Positions 12,354 through 24,531 of a stretch of DNA of 64,000 nt are shown one piece after another. The position numbers and the translations under genes were made by a program. Each line of letters starts with the position of its first letter. The first letter of the stretch is position 1. Source of the DNA: Poecilobothrus nobilitatus (lineage: Eukaryota > Arthropoda > Insecta > Diptera > Dolichopodidae); the NCBI GenBank assembly GCA_947095535.1, contig OX352773.1:129906830-129970829 (forward strand). Direction: 5' to 3'. A model generated the notes under the pieces. It made no database searches, had not been told where the DNA came from, and saw only the letters and a list, made by a program, of their open reading frames with translations.

Positions 12354-12678
12354 AAGGAATCAAAATAGAATTTTAAAATATATTATATTTATATTATACA
12401 AATGTTGAACACTTAACATTCTATGTCTTATATCAAATTCTTTAACATTTTTATTACAGTTTTTTATTAAATTATGAATTTTAACTCTAATATACTCTTT
12501 CCTCTTCTATAAATATATACTGATTTTCAGTCGTGAAAAAAGTCCATGTCTTCAACCAAAAAATAGTGGTTGAACGTTCCTCTTTTTCTGACATAGAAAA
12601 TAAACAAACAAAAATTTTAGTAGGAAAAAAAATTGTGTCGGTGGCTTGTTTGTAACGTTATTAAAAATGATCCTAAAA

Positions 12679-13095
12679 AGCCAATTTTGAGAAACAGCTG
12701 TATGTATTGCTTTAGTTTCCTCAGAAATAGGTTCCTAAAAGGTGAAATAATTTCATTTCTAATTTTTAAAAGAATTTTATCACTTATTTTATTACTTTAC
12801 AAGTAGTTAGAATTTTGAATAACCTTAATTAAATTATATTTTAATTTTAAAAACAAAATACATATATCAATTATTAAGTAATATAAAAACTTAAAATATC
12901 TTAATGAAACTGGTTATGAAAAACTGCTTTACATTATTTTAATAAATATAAACAGCTGAGTGAACGAAATGTATACATATTATAAAATGTATATGTATTT
13001 GTTTGACTGAATACCTTAATATAGAAAAAAAAGGAGAAAAGAAACGACTATACCTAACTTTGCCTAACTTCCCATCGATTAGTTAATATATCTAC
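12679..13095. repeat. Dispersed repeat, copy 1
   Basis: About 420 bp shared in direct orientation with 18359-18779. Both start at CCAATTTTGAGAAACAG and end in TTAGTTAATATATCTA. No gene; probably a fragment of an unidentified transposon. Confidence 0.75.
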
Positions 13096-14490
13096 GCTAA
13101 AACTAATTCAAAATGCATATATAATTAAAATTTACCGTACATACTCATATAAATAATAATTTGTTTTTGATAAACAATTTTACATATTTTGTTACTCATT
13201 AAAAATATTAAAATATTTACATATATTAAATTTTTAAAAATATTTTATGATATCAATAATATAAATTCAAATTCAATGTTTTTTCCGGTTATAGGTATGT
13301 ACTATGGACCTCTCGATCTCGCTTAGTCCCTTCAATTTAAAAATTAAGTAACCAAAATAACTTGTATGTAATATGTATTTCTACCTACCTAATTTAAAAT
13401 AAAAAAAATCCAAAGAAATAATTTAAATTTATTTATAATCATAACTAATTTTAAAATTTTTGAAACTTTCAAAATAAGGTTGCTGTGATTTTTATAATAT
13501 AAATATCATAAAATCTTAAAAGGTGTTTTGATGTCATATGATGTGATGATATGTGATGTAATATATGATGATACATAATGCAATCATATATACACATACA
13601 TATTGCATTATGTACATATATATTTTGAAAATCATAACTTGAATTTTATAATACATAATATGTATATAACAAAATTATATAAAAAAAACAAAATCAGATA
13701 TGAATTCAATTTCTTTTCTCCGTTCTTTTCTTATCATCAGATATGAATTCAATTTCTTTTCTCCGTTCTTTGGCTGGCTCTCGCATTAAATTTTTATTTT
13801 AAAATGAATTTTTTTTACACACACACATAGGTAAGTACGGCGATTGAATGAGTCCACGTGAAAACGTTTTTAGTCGTTATTTGAGCCTACGTGGAATATA
13901 GGCTATTCAGCACAATTCTTACGTACTGTTCACTACAATTCTTACGTAATGTTCACTACAATTCTTACGTGCAGACTGCAGTTTGTTAATAATTTGAAAT
14001 GAGAATAAAACACACTAACGCATTTACAAATGAAAAAAAAGATGTGAAATGTGTTGTAAAAAAATCATAGTGTGAAGCACTAGCTGATGTCTACAACAAA
14101 AACAATTAAGTTGCAAGATGCTCAAGTGTGAAACACCCTGATAAACAAATTGCAATACAAGTGCCGATACTTGTGTTTTAGTGTAAGCTTAGCTTAATCC
14201 GTTCGTTTATATTGCCTTCTCGAATCTACTGGAATCTTTTTTCATTACGTTTCACCCTTCCTTCCCTTAACTAAATTTTGTGGTTTTGCAGTTTTAAAAT
14301 TTCATTCTTCTTTTTTTTACACCACAAATTTTATAGTTGAAAAAAAGAATCTCTACATAATACCAGATAATATATTCATTTCTAGCTTTTATTTTATATA
14401 TGTACATATGTATGTACACCTCTTCAAAATTTTTTTTTAAATACGCAAACATAAAAAATAATAAAAAACAAGTAAAAGTAACAGTAAGTC
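13096..14490. other. AT-rich spacer with small tandem repeats
   Basis: No gene recognised. It holds a 43 bp direct duplication (13695-13728 and 13738-13771, containing ATGAATTCAATTTCTTTTCT) and three 23 bp units ACAATTCTTACGT... at 13912, 13935 and 13958. Confidence 0.55.
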
Positions 14491-14499
14491 GATGCAACC

Positions 14500-16090
14500 G
14501 ACTTATTTATACCCTACACCTAAAAAATTCAAATTAAATTAAAAATCCATAAGTTATTTTAGTTAGGTATTTAATATAAGCTAAAAAAATAAATGCTTTT
14601 ACAACCTTTGTACAAAATTTCAGGTTTCTATCTTTATTAAATTCGAAGATATGCTTGTAAGGTCTTGGGAACTGTGTGAAGGCACTCGGACCACCACCCC
14701 AATTCATCTCAAATTTTAGAGACATCATCAGAACAGGGTAGAATACTTTTATATCAAATTTCAAGTTTTTATATTTATTAATTTCGAAGATATGCTTGTT
14801 CGGTCTTGGGAGTTGTGTGGAAGATACGCGAACAACCATTCCAATTCATCTGAAATTTTAGGCAAATCAGGGATTCAGGAAACAGCACCCTGGTACCAAA
14901 TTTGAAGTTTCTATCTTTATTAATTTCGAAGATATGCTTGTTCGGTTTTGGGAGTTGTATGGGAGGTACCCGAACGACCACTCCAATTCATCTCAAATTT
15001 TCGACAAATAAGGGATTCAGGAAACAACACCCTAGTACCAAATTTGAAGTTTCTATCTTTATTAATTTCGAATATATGCTTGTTCGGTTTTGGGAGTTGT
15101 ATGGGAGGTACCCGAACAGCTCTTCCAATTCATCTCAAATTTTCGACAAATAAGGGATTCAGGAAACAACACCCTAGTACCAAATTTGAAGTTTCTATCT
15201 TTATTAATTTCGAATATATGCTTGTTCGGTCTTGGGAGTTGTGTGGAAGATACGCGAACAACCATTCCAATTCATCTGAAATTTTAGGCAAATCAGGGAT
15301 TCAGGAAACAGCACCCTGGTACCAAATTTGAAGTTTCTATCTTTATTAATTTCGAAGATATGCTTGTTCGGTTTTGGGAATTGTATGGGAGGTACCCGAA
15401 CGACCACTCCAATTCATCTCAAATTTTAGGCAAATTAGGGATTTAAGAAACAGCACTTTTGTATCAAATTTGAAGTTCCTATCTTTATTAATTTCGAAGA
15501 TATGCTTGTTCGGTTTTGGGAGTTGTATGGGAGGTACCCGAACAGCTCTTCCAATTCATCTCAAATTTTCGACAAATAAGGGATTCAGGAAACAACACCC
15601 TAGTACCAAATTTGAAGTTTCTATCTTTATTAATTTCGAATATATGCTTGTTCGGTTTTGGAATTTGTATGGGAGGTACCCGAACAACAACTCTAATTCA
15701 TCTCAAATTTTCGGGATATCAGGGATTCAGGAAAACACACCTTCGTATAAAATTTTAAGTTTCTATCTTTATTAATTTCGAAGATATGCGTATTCGGTTT
15801 TGGGAGTTGTATGGGAGGTATTCGAACGCATGGTCCGATTTCGCCCATTTACAATCCCCACCTTACCTTAGTCATTGTTAACCTACAGTATAAATTTCGT
15901 CAAGATAGCATCATTATTTTTTGAGTTATCGTGCGTATGGACGGACGGACGGACGGACATCGCTAAATCGACTCAGGAGGTGATCCTGATTCAGAATATA
16001 TATACATGTCTATACCTAACTCGCTTCCTTTTGGTGGTTACAAACACCATACCAAAGTTAATATATACTTAATGTGTAGGGTATAATAAT
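14500..16090. mobile_element. Satellite-bearing transposon, ends TATACCCTACAC
   Basis: The segment begins near 14508 with TATACCCTACAC and ends near 16086 with the inverse GTGTAGGGTATA. The interior is mostly a 142 bp tandem array, followed by a unique tail with repeated GGAC units and ATCGCTAAATCGACTC. That tail type is familiar from widespread dipteran repeats, but I do not assign a named family. ORFs on both strands (up to 133 codons) are products of the array and not genes. Confidence 0.6.
14640..15830. repeat. 142 bp satellite, about nine units
   Basis: TTCGAAGATATGCTTG recurs at about 142 bp steps (near 14642, 14784, 14926, 15068, 15210, 15352, 15495, 15638 and 15779), with a GGGAGGTACCCGAAC block in most units. 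Two subtypes alternate, one with GTGTGGAAGATACGCGAAC and one with GTATGGGAGGTACCCGAAC, suggesting higher-order organisation. Confidence 0.9.
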
Positions 16091-16288
16091 CTACTTTTTG
16101 AAGCCAAATATAAACATGAGTGGTCTTCGTGAAGCGGATTCAGCATGAAAAGTGTAAGCTTAAGAGTTATGACATGCGTACGACACGACCATAGCCTAGA
16201 GATGAACGAGTTATTCGTATCAATAAAAGATACAATTCACTAAAATAAAAATGACTCGTTAAAAAAGAATCAATCTTGTATAAATCTT

Positions 16289-16805
16289 CAAGACCTAAGT
16301 AAACAGGCCAAGAACTGAAAACACATGAATGTAGTTGTGAGAGAATTGCAATCGATTCTCACGTATTGCGCGTATGAATAATTTAATAATTGATGTGAGT
16401 CTCGATTATAGCCATAAAGCGTGTACGAAATTTTAAAGTATGAAAGTAGCTCGACGTATACTATTACGATATTGAGGCAATTTATCTTAAGAAGCTTTTA
16501 AAATAAAAAATTTAAAGGAAGGCAATTTTTTAAATGCATATTTATGAATGAAAATATTATATTTTAAAATATCTTTCTTTAATGAATTATGTAAAAAAGA
16601 TGCGACTTTAATTTTTTCTTTGGACCAAATTGAATAAAGTAAATGGTTTTTATGTTATTTCAAGATTTATAGTCGGCCCCCTATTTTTTTCCATAAGACT
16701 GACTGCGTGTAAATTTGTTAAAAGCTGGCCCCTTATTAAGCTTTTACTCTCTGCACTTCATGGCCTGATTATTGATGTGAGTCTCGCCTGTTTACTTAGG
16801 TCTTG
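16289..16805. mobile_element. hAT-like MITE, family of 7410-7902
   Basis: It has terminal inverted repeats CAAGACCTAAGTAAACAGGC (left) and the exact complement on the right (ending CTTAGGTCTTG). The interior matches 7410-7902 in inverted orientation. An internal GATGTGAGTCTCG motif occurs twice. The 8 bp on either side do not match, so the target duplication has decayed or one flank has recombined. Confidence 0.85.
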
Positions 16806-16872
16806 CTCTACATACAAAAAAAAAAACACGTGATATTTCGTTCTTTTTTTTGTACATATTTTGTCGTCTGAT

Positions 16873-17290
16873 TCTTGAAACAGTTGTTTTTCGTATACAT
16901 ACGATTTTTTTTGGAAATAGTTATTTTCGTATACATACGATTCTTTTTGGAAATAGTTCTTTTCGTATACATACGATTCTTTTTGGAAATAGTTCTTTTC
17001 GGATACATACGATTCTTTTTGCAAATAGTTCTTTTCGTATACATACTATTCTTTTTGGAAATAGTTCTTTTCGTATACATATGATTCTTTTTGGAAATAG
17101 TTCTTTTCGTATACATACGATTCGTTTTGGAAATAGTTCTTTTCATATACATACGATTCGTTTTGGAAATAGTTATTTTCGTATACATACGATTCTTTTT
17201 GGAAATAGTTCTTTTAGTATACGATACATACGATTCTTTTTGGAAATAGTTCTTTTTCGTATACATATTATATATACGATTCTTTTTACT
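16873..17290. repeat. 36 bp minisatellite
   Basis: About eleven units of GGAAATAGTTCTTTTCGTAT plus ACATACGATTCTTTTT. The period is 36 bp, so ORFs stay open through the array on both strands (16808-17266 and 16850-17323); these are artefacts. There are no unique spacers, so it is not a CRISPR array. Confidence 0.92.
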
Positions 17291-17908
17291 AGGTACTACT
17301 TACCAGTTCTTTTTAGTTTTTAGTATATATTAATGTATGTACATGTATGCTATATATATATTTCAATATTTTTATAATATGTACTACTTATATATGTAAT
17401 ATACATATTATATAATATGAAAAACATAATATATTTTAAATTAATTACTAAATATTAGTTGTTATTTTTTTAGCTATATATATATTTTTTTTTTTTTTAA
17501 ATAATGAAGAACATAATTTTTTATTTTAATTTATTTTAAATTTGTTACTGATTATGTATATTATTTTGTTATAGCTATAAGTACTCTTTCTTTTATATAA
17601 AGAACATATAGATAAATACTTTTTTTTTAAACTTATTTTGTTATTAAATTTCATATTTTATTTTATTTTTATTTTAAGTTTGTTACTGAATATTAGTTGT
17701 ATTTATTTTTTTAGCTATAAGTATTCATTTTTTTTTAAATAATGAAGAACATAATTTTTTTTTATATTTATTTTAAATTTGTTACTGAATATGCATATTA
17801 TTTTTTTTTTTAGCTGCCTATAAGTACTCTTTCTTTTATTATATAAAAAACATATATTTTAAATTTTTTACTAATTAGATTATATAACTATATAAAAAAC
17901 TCTTTGGA
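17291..17908. other. Very AT-rich tract with ~245 bp internal repetition
   Basis: Motifs TTTGTTACTGAATAT and TTTTTTAGCTATAAGTA recur at intervals of roughly 120-250 bp. No gene. Confidence 0.5.
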
Positions 17909-18059
17909 TTTAACGTTTTATTTCTTTTAAATTTATTACAGAACATTTTTCTTAGGCTATAGCGAGGTAAAACTGCTAATGATTCTTTTTAGCAGTTTTA
18001 CCTCGCTATAGCCTAAGAAAAATGTTCTGTAATAAATTTAAAAGAAATAAAACGTTAAA
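17909..18059. repeat. Perfect palindrome, 69 bp arms
   Basis: Arms 17909-17977 and 17991-18059 are perfectly complementary over 69 bp, with a 13 bp loop. The loop contains GATTCTTTTT, the same string as the minisatellite just upstream. Perfect arms imply a recent origin, by snap-back replication or template switch, or an assembly or library artefact. Confidence 0.93.
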
Positions 18060-19235
18060 CGTAACTGCTAACGATTCGTATGATTTGATTCACTGAAAAG
18101 AATATTTGGTCCATCTCTACCATAGACCACATAAAATATAAACTACAATACAACTCAAATGTGTTCAGTGTTGTATGTACATACTACATAGCCAGCTATA
18201 CATTAGTTTATAACATGTAATTAATAATTGTTATTAGTATGACATAACGTATGTAGTGTCTGCCTCTATTTGTAATGTTTTATGGCAACTGGCAAGGCAA
18301 GTTGTAACGAAAACAACCATACCAATTACCGTAGGTGAGCAGTGAAGAAAATATTTTCAGCCAATTTTGAGAAACAGGCGAGTGAACCGTGCGTATGTAT
18401 CGCTTTAGTTTCCTCAGAAATAGGTTCCTAAAAGGTGAAATAATTTCATTTCCAATTTTTAAAAGAATTTTATCACGTATTTTGTTACTTTACTAAGTAG
18501 TAGTTAAAATATTGAATAACCTTAATTAAATTAAATTTTAAAAACAAAATACATACATATATCAATTATTAAGTAATATAAAAACTTAAAACTTCTTATG
18601 AAACTGATGAAAAACTGCTTTACATTATTTTAATAAATATAAACAGCTGACTGAACGAAATGTATACATATTATAAAATGTATATGTGTTTTTTAGACTG
18701 AATACCTTAAGATAGGAAAACACACAAGAAGAAAAGAAACGACTATAGTAACTTCCCATCTATTAGTTAATATATCTATGATTACAATTGATTACAATTT
18801 ACAATACAAATAGATATGATGAAATATATCTGTATAGTGTATTGTATGTATACATATATATATCTAATATCTGTTTATCTGATTTGTTTGTAATAAATGG
18901 TTTTATAATTTATTAGCAAAAAGTTAATTTGGCATACATACAATATTAATTTGATTTATTTAATATTTTATTCAATTTTCATATAATTATATTGGTGAAC
19001 GATTGCCGAAAAATGTTTTAAAAATTTGTTTTTAATTAAATATAATTTGACAATGACATACTGAAATTAACGAAATTAACTTTGAAGTTTTTTAATTGTG
19101 TAAAGCAAATACGTGAATTAAATTGAAATTTTGCTTATAATAAATTAGCTATTTAGTTATGTGATATTTTTATCTTTTTAATTTTCAAATAAATTAAACA
19201 AAGAAATATATTTTACATTTTTTTTGGTTTGTAAG
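18060..19235. other. Upstream region of ABCB8 with dispersed repeat
   Basis: Contains the second copy of the dispersed repeat (18359-18779). The 450 bp directly upstream of the ABCB8 start codon is AT-rich; no promoter element could be identified with confidence. Confidence 0.5.
18359..18779. repeat. Dispersed repeat, copy 2
   Basis: Direct-orientation copy of 12679-13095 with a small insertion after GAGAAACAG and scattered substitutions. Confidence 0.75.
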
Positions 19236-22117
19236 ATGTTACGACTTTTAGTTTCGAATTGCGGAACAAAAGAATTTCATAGGTAAATTTTTCACTAACG
19301 CAATTTTTTTTATCATTAAGAGTAAAGTTATGTCATCAAATATTTAACAACATTTTAAGTACATTATAAAAATTCGAAAATCAAGTGATATTTTTTAAAT
19401 TCTCATTTTAGTTCATTTCTGAATTCATCTAGATTTTCTAATAATATATTTAGAACTGCCAAAGATTTGACGAACAAGTTTAAAATTAAAAGAAACTGTC
19501 TTAAAAATTATAATTTAAATGCAACAAAACAATCTTTTAGAGTAAATGCACGAAGTTTTATATTAAGTGGATGCGGTATTTCTCTTGGAATTGGTGCCAA
19601 GGTCAAAAATTCTTTTTTGGCTCATTGTGATGGAGACCGTTTATCTGGTTTGAATTCTTTTCTTTAATTATGTTTGTATTTTATATAAATTAAATTTAAA
19701 GGTGTTTTACAAAATGCAATTGAAGAACATAAAGAGGTGAAATTTGATTGGTTTCAATTTTGGGAATACTTAAAGCCGTATATATGGGAATTCATTGGTG
19801 CCGTTATGGTATGTACTTTATATATGTATATATATGTAAATATATATATATATTTTTGTTTTTAACTAAAAAATACTGATTGGTTTTAAATTTAAGTCAG
19901 CGTTAGCTGTAGCTTACTTCAATATTAAAATTCCAAATTTATTAGGGGACCTTGTAAATACGTTGGCAAAGTATGCTAATACGTTTGTTAAAGATCCACA
20001 TTCTAATACATTCCTTAGTGATGTGAGTCGTCCAGCAGCTAATTTACTTGGGATATATGTTTTACAATCAGGTTTTACATTTTTCTATATTTTACTATTA
20101 AGTAGAATTGGTGAAAAAATGGCTGCAAAAATACGGCAAGATTTATTTAAACAGATTATAATTCAAGGTGCTATAATACAAAAATTGTATTTTAAATCTG
20201 AAAGTGTCTATAAAATATTTGTTTTTTTGATAAACATTTTTAGACTTAAGTTTCTTTGATAAAAATAGAACTGGTGAATTAGTTAATCGTCTGACTGCTG
20301 ATGTTCAAGACTTTAAATCAAGTTTTAAGCAATTTGTTTCGCAAGGCCTTAGGAGTGCAGCTCAATTAATCGGTGGCGGTATTTCATTATTTATAATCTC
20401 TCCACACATGGCTTTCATAGCAATTGCATCAGTTCCTCTTGTTGTAACATTTATGACTTATCTCGGAAAGAAACTAAGAGGTTTAAGTAAAAGCGCACAA
20501 GCTCAGGTAAAGCATAAAATCAAAAATTATTATAATATATTGCTTCCTAACTATTTTTTTTTTGTATAGAAAAATAATGTAAGAATATTTTATTTTAATT
20601 TAATATAAAAAGTATGAAATAAAAATATAATATAAAAATTTGCAGTCAGAACGTGCAACATCTGTTTGCGAGGAAGCTTTATCCAATATCAGGACGGTAA
20701 GATCATGTGGTTCAGAATTTACGGAATGCGAATTATTTAATAGAGAAACCAATCAAGCAGCTGAGCTCTCTCAACAGCTGGGTTATGGTATTGCAGTTTT
20801 TCAAAGTTTAACTAACTTTTTCTTGAATAGGTTTCAAAATAATTGTAATAGTTATAGACACCATTATGTATTTATTATTAATTCCAGTATGGTATTAACA
20901 ACGTTATTTTTGGGAGGTCATTTAATGTCAACAGATAGCTTAACACCGGGTCAATTAATGGCATTTTTGGTCGCAACACAAGGTGTTCAAAGGTCTCTTT
21001 CACAGGGATCTATTTTACTAGGAACTATGGTTAGAGGTATGACAGCTGGTAACCGAGTATTTGAGGTGATACGGTTCTTTGTTGTAAATTAGTATAAACT
21101 AAAATTAAATAATATTATAGTATTTAGCGATTCAGCCAAAAATTGATATAATTCAAGGATATACCATTCCACCAGATAATTTAAAAGGTGAAATTAAATT
21201 TGAAAATGTGACATTCTCCTATCCTACTCGCTCTGATCAAATCATTTTGAAAGATTTTAATTTAATTTTGAAGCCTGGCCAAACCGTCGCTTTAGTTGGT
21301 GTAAGTGGATCTGGAAAATCAACAATCGCCGGTCTTTTAGAAAGATTTTATGAACCTAACAATGGTACAATAAAGATTGACGGTTATAATATAAAGTATA
21401 TATCACCTTATTGGTTAAGAACAGAAGTAATCGGATTTATAGAGCAGCAACCTGTATTATTTGCAACTTCCATATTAGAAAATATTCGATATAGTCGTCC
21501 TAAATCTACTGAGGAAGAAGTATACATGTATCAATTTGCTTTTTAATTATTAATTAATTTTTATTGGTTAAAGATCATTGAAGCAGCAAAACTTTCACAA
21601 TGTCATGATTTTGTTAATAGTCTTCCAAATGGATATGAAACAAATGTTGGTGAACGCGGTGTTCAAATGAGTGGAGGTCAACGGCAAAGAATTGCTATTG
21701 CTCGTGCCCTAGTCAAAAGACCAACTGTATTAATTTTAGACGAAGCAACAAGTGCTTTAGACGCAGCTAGTGAGGCTGAAGTGCAAAAAGCTTTGGATTC
21801 AGCTATTATTAATAGAACTACATTAGTTATTGCTCATAGACTTTCGACAATAAGAAATGCCGATTTAATTGTGGTTTTAGATAAAGGCAAAGTGGTAGAG
21901 GTGAATTAGTTTAATTGAACAAAGATTTAATCAAACAGTACTTTTGATATTACAATTTTAGATGGGAAAACATGAAGAATTAATGTCTAAAGGAGGCTTA
22001 TACTATAACTTAGTCAGACAACAGGAAAAGAAAGAAAAAACTGAAATAAAAACTATTGCTCCAAATAGTGAAAAATCAGACACGGGAGAAAGTTTTAGAG
22101 AAAATCGACAAGGATAA
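19236..22117 (+). CDS. ABCB8: Mitochondrial half-ABC transporter ABCB8
   Basis: Ten exons splice to 722 codons: 19236-19282, 19412-19647, 19702-19808, 19897-20167, 20244-20506, 20646-20830, 20888-21065, 21121-21519, 21574-21900 and 21962-22117. All junctions are GT-AG and keep phase. Residues 1-90 are basic and Ser/Asn-rich, fitting a mitochondrial targeting region. Residues about 110-430 form the membrane domain. The nucleotide-binding domain has Walker [10 protein letters not shown] (489-497), Q-loop FIEQQ, signature SGGQ (595-598), Walker B LILDEA (615-620) and the H-loop His (650). Compared with ABCB10, the blocks LLERFYEP, [12 protein letters not shown] and [11 protein letters not shown] match ABCB8. 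In other animals ABCB8 is a mitochondrial inner-membrane exporter linked to iron homeostasis and the mitochondrial KATP complex. The 57 bp intron 20831-20887 is a multiple of three without stops and could be mistaken for coding sequence. No inactivating change is seen. Confidence 0.93.
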
Positions 22118-22124
22118 AATTTTA

Positions 22125-22130
22125 AATAAA
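22125..22130 (+). terminator. Polyadenylation signal of ABCB8
   Basis: AATAAA lies 8 bp after the stop codon; further AATAAA-like hexamers follow at about 22136 and 22163. Confidence 0.5.
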
Positions 22131-22677
22131 GCTTTAATAAAAAATTTAGGAAAAATCGATCAAAATAAAGTTTAAAAGTGTTATTATTATTCTAATTATA
22201 AAATATTGAACCTGATTTATTTTTGATTCATATAAATAAAAAATCAACTTTTTTAAAAAAAAATATAAGCAATAGTATGTTATATCATTTTTATTACTAG
22301 TAAATTCAAAGTCTTATTAAAATCATTTTTCATTCAAATTAAACATTTTTCTTTAAAGTTACTTACAGTTTATGTTTTTAATAATTTTTCGTTAAGGGTT
22401 AAAGGCATCATGTAGAATTTCAAATAATTCCGCTATCACTTAGTTAAATTAACGGAAAGGGACAATAGCATAGGACTATAATACATTTTAATTTCAAAGC
22501 ATGTTACTCCATTTATTTTTATTCGGCCTTGTGTTGGTGAAACGGCTTCTAACTTAGAAATATTTGACATTTCCGTTGTTTAAGACAGGACTTACACTTG
22601 TTACTATTGTTCGTCTTGGTTCAAATATTTAAAATACATATTATTTTATTAATCGAAACCAAAGAAAATAATACAAC

Positions 22678-24249
22678 CAGAGACTACATAGAGATGTCCA
22701 AATGGCAACAAAAAAGTTTAGATGTCGCTACAATATCGATTTTGAAATTTAGTCTCATTTTTCAACTTTTTTTTTTAAAGTTTCTTAGAGTAAGTTTTGG
22801 TCTCGGATATTTTTTTTTTTCATATATGTACATAAAACTTTCGTATGATTGGTATGGATGATAGAAATAACAAGTAACATACATATATGAATATGATCAT
22901 ATGATATCAGATGACATATTATGATATACATGATCTGATCAGTATCTAATATAATTTTTGTATTATATATGCATTATGCCTTATTATGCATGTATATTAC
23001 TTGACCAGCTTACCTACATGCTTATTAAATTGTGAAAGTGTGTGTGAATCAAAATTAAATATAAATAGAAATACACATAAATACTATCGGCACTTTTTAT
23101 ATATGTATTTCAATATGATTCAAAAATCAATACATATTTATATTATTTATATTATTTATTGTAATTATGTTCCAATTTGATATGATTTGATAATTTTTAT
23201 GAATATGTACAGTATCCAGCAAATGTCATGCCACTTTTCTAATTGGAATAATTTTTAATTAAAAAAATGTTTAGAAGAATTTGAAAGCATTATTTTTTAT
23301 TTCAGTTATTTTTATTTGATAGGTATATTATATTGTCTTCAAAAAATACCCACATATATATGTAGCTATACCGTTACCAATATAACAATATGAGTCATGA
23401 GATCAAAAAATAAAATAAAATCATAATACAAAAAATTTTGTTACTTTGTTTGTTTGTTTTTCCCTGAAGTTATAAAGTTAAAAATATTATTAGAAAAAAT
23501 TCGAACGCCAATATTATTTTATTGCTTTTCTATATATATTTTTTGTAGTTTATATATTTTTTTAAATTACCATTACTTTTGCTGGATACTGTATATTAAA
23601 TCAGTTAAATCTAGTTAAATAAATAATGCAGTTAAATCAGATGATTTTCATAAAATAGATAACATTCATACCATCTGATACCATATAATACCATTTCATA
23701 CATTCAAAACATTCTGCTTGTAGTAGTGAAATACTGAATGCATATGAATGATAACCTTGAAATGTTTTTTTTTGTTGTTTTTAGAAAAGTCAACATTATA
23801 AAATAATCTATTTTTATTTAATTTTTTTCTATATGAAATATTTAGCTAAATGTTCCATATTTTTTGTAAAGTGATATTTAGAATGTCTTCTTTATCATAT
23901 TGAAAATTTACGTTTCTACTCGACATATTAAATATATATTTTCTCAAATATATTTTCCCATTTTTGCCTTATTTTTCTATTTTAAAAGTTATTTTGTCAT
24001 CGCTTTGCTTTAAAAAGTTTAATAATCACAAGGATAAAAAAATTTTGTAAATGCATAAAATATATGAATGATCATTTTACACCAGATTTTACAGAAGATT
24101 CTGGTTTTCGCTAAATTCTTTTAGCTATGACACAAACTAAATATTTCTGTGCTTTAAGATTTTTAAAACTAGCAAGTTTTAGCTGGCCCGTTTGAAAAAA
24201 AATTAGTACAAATTTTTGTATGAATTTGTACATCTCTATGTAGTCTCTG
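22678..24249. mobile_element. hAT-like non-autonomous element, 1572 bp
   Basis: Terminal inverted repeats start CAGAGACTACATAGAGATGT, and the right end is the exact complement over 20 bp. ATACAAC is duplicated on both sides (22671-22677 and 24250-24256). The second copy of the segmental duplication has the empty site near 28492 with a single ATACAAC. The interior has only short overlapping ORFs and no transposase. The CAGAG-type terminus and 7-8 bp target duplication point to hAT. Confidence 0.9.
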
Positions 24250-24531
24250 ATACAACAAAATGTGCAGTGTAATAGAAAATTCCCTAATATGGGTATTGGG
24301 TAGATATGAATAACGAACAAAACGTACAATTTTATTTCGTGTACCTATCATACTAGACATTAAACTCTAATAGCCTAATAAACTGTTACATCCATCACTG
24401 CAAATTGATAATCCGACAAAATCCGTATTTGCAAAAATCAAATGAGACAAAATCTCTAATTACTTAAAAATCGTAATCCCCAAAATCCAAACTCCGAAAA
24501 TACAAACTTCAAAAAACCAAAATTAAGGGCA

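Larger units (their letters stand above)
11090..12503. repeat. Inverted repeat pair bounding 11247-12354
   Basis: About 150 bp at 11090-11246 reappears inverted at 12355-12503, including the shared stretches GTTAAAGAATTTGATATAAG and GTTAAGTGTTCAACATTTGT. The first arm directly abuts the foldback structure on its left; the second abuts the direct repeat copy B. The enclosed 1.1 kb has no recognisable gene. Confidence 0.75.

Noticed and set aside
14534..15775. Overlapping ORFs up to 133 codons
   Set aside because: Produced by the 142 bp satellite; readings recur on both strands and in several frames.
16808..17323. Long ORFs on both strands and a CRISPR-like look
   Set aside because: They result from a 36 bp minisatellite (multiple of three); no unique spacers and eukaryotic context.
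19236..22117. ABCB10 or a P-glycoprotein gene
   Set aside because: It is a half transporter with a mitochondrial-type leader, and the motif blocks around the Q-loop, membrane domain and C-terminus fit ABCB8 better.
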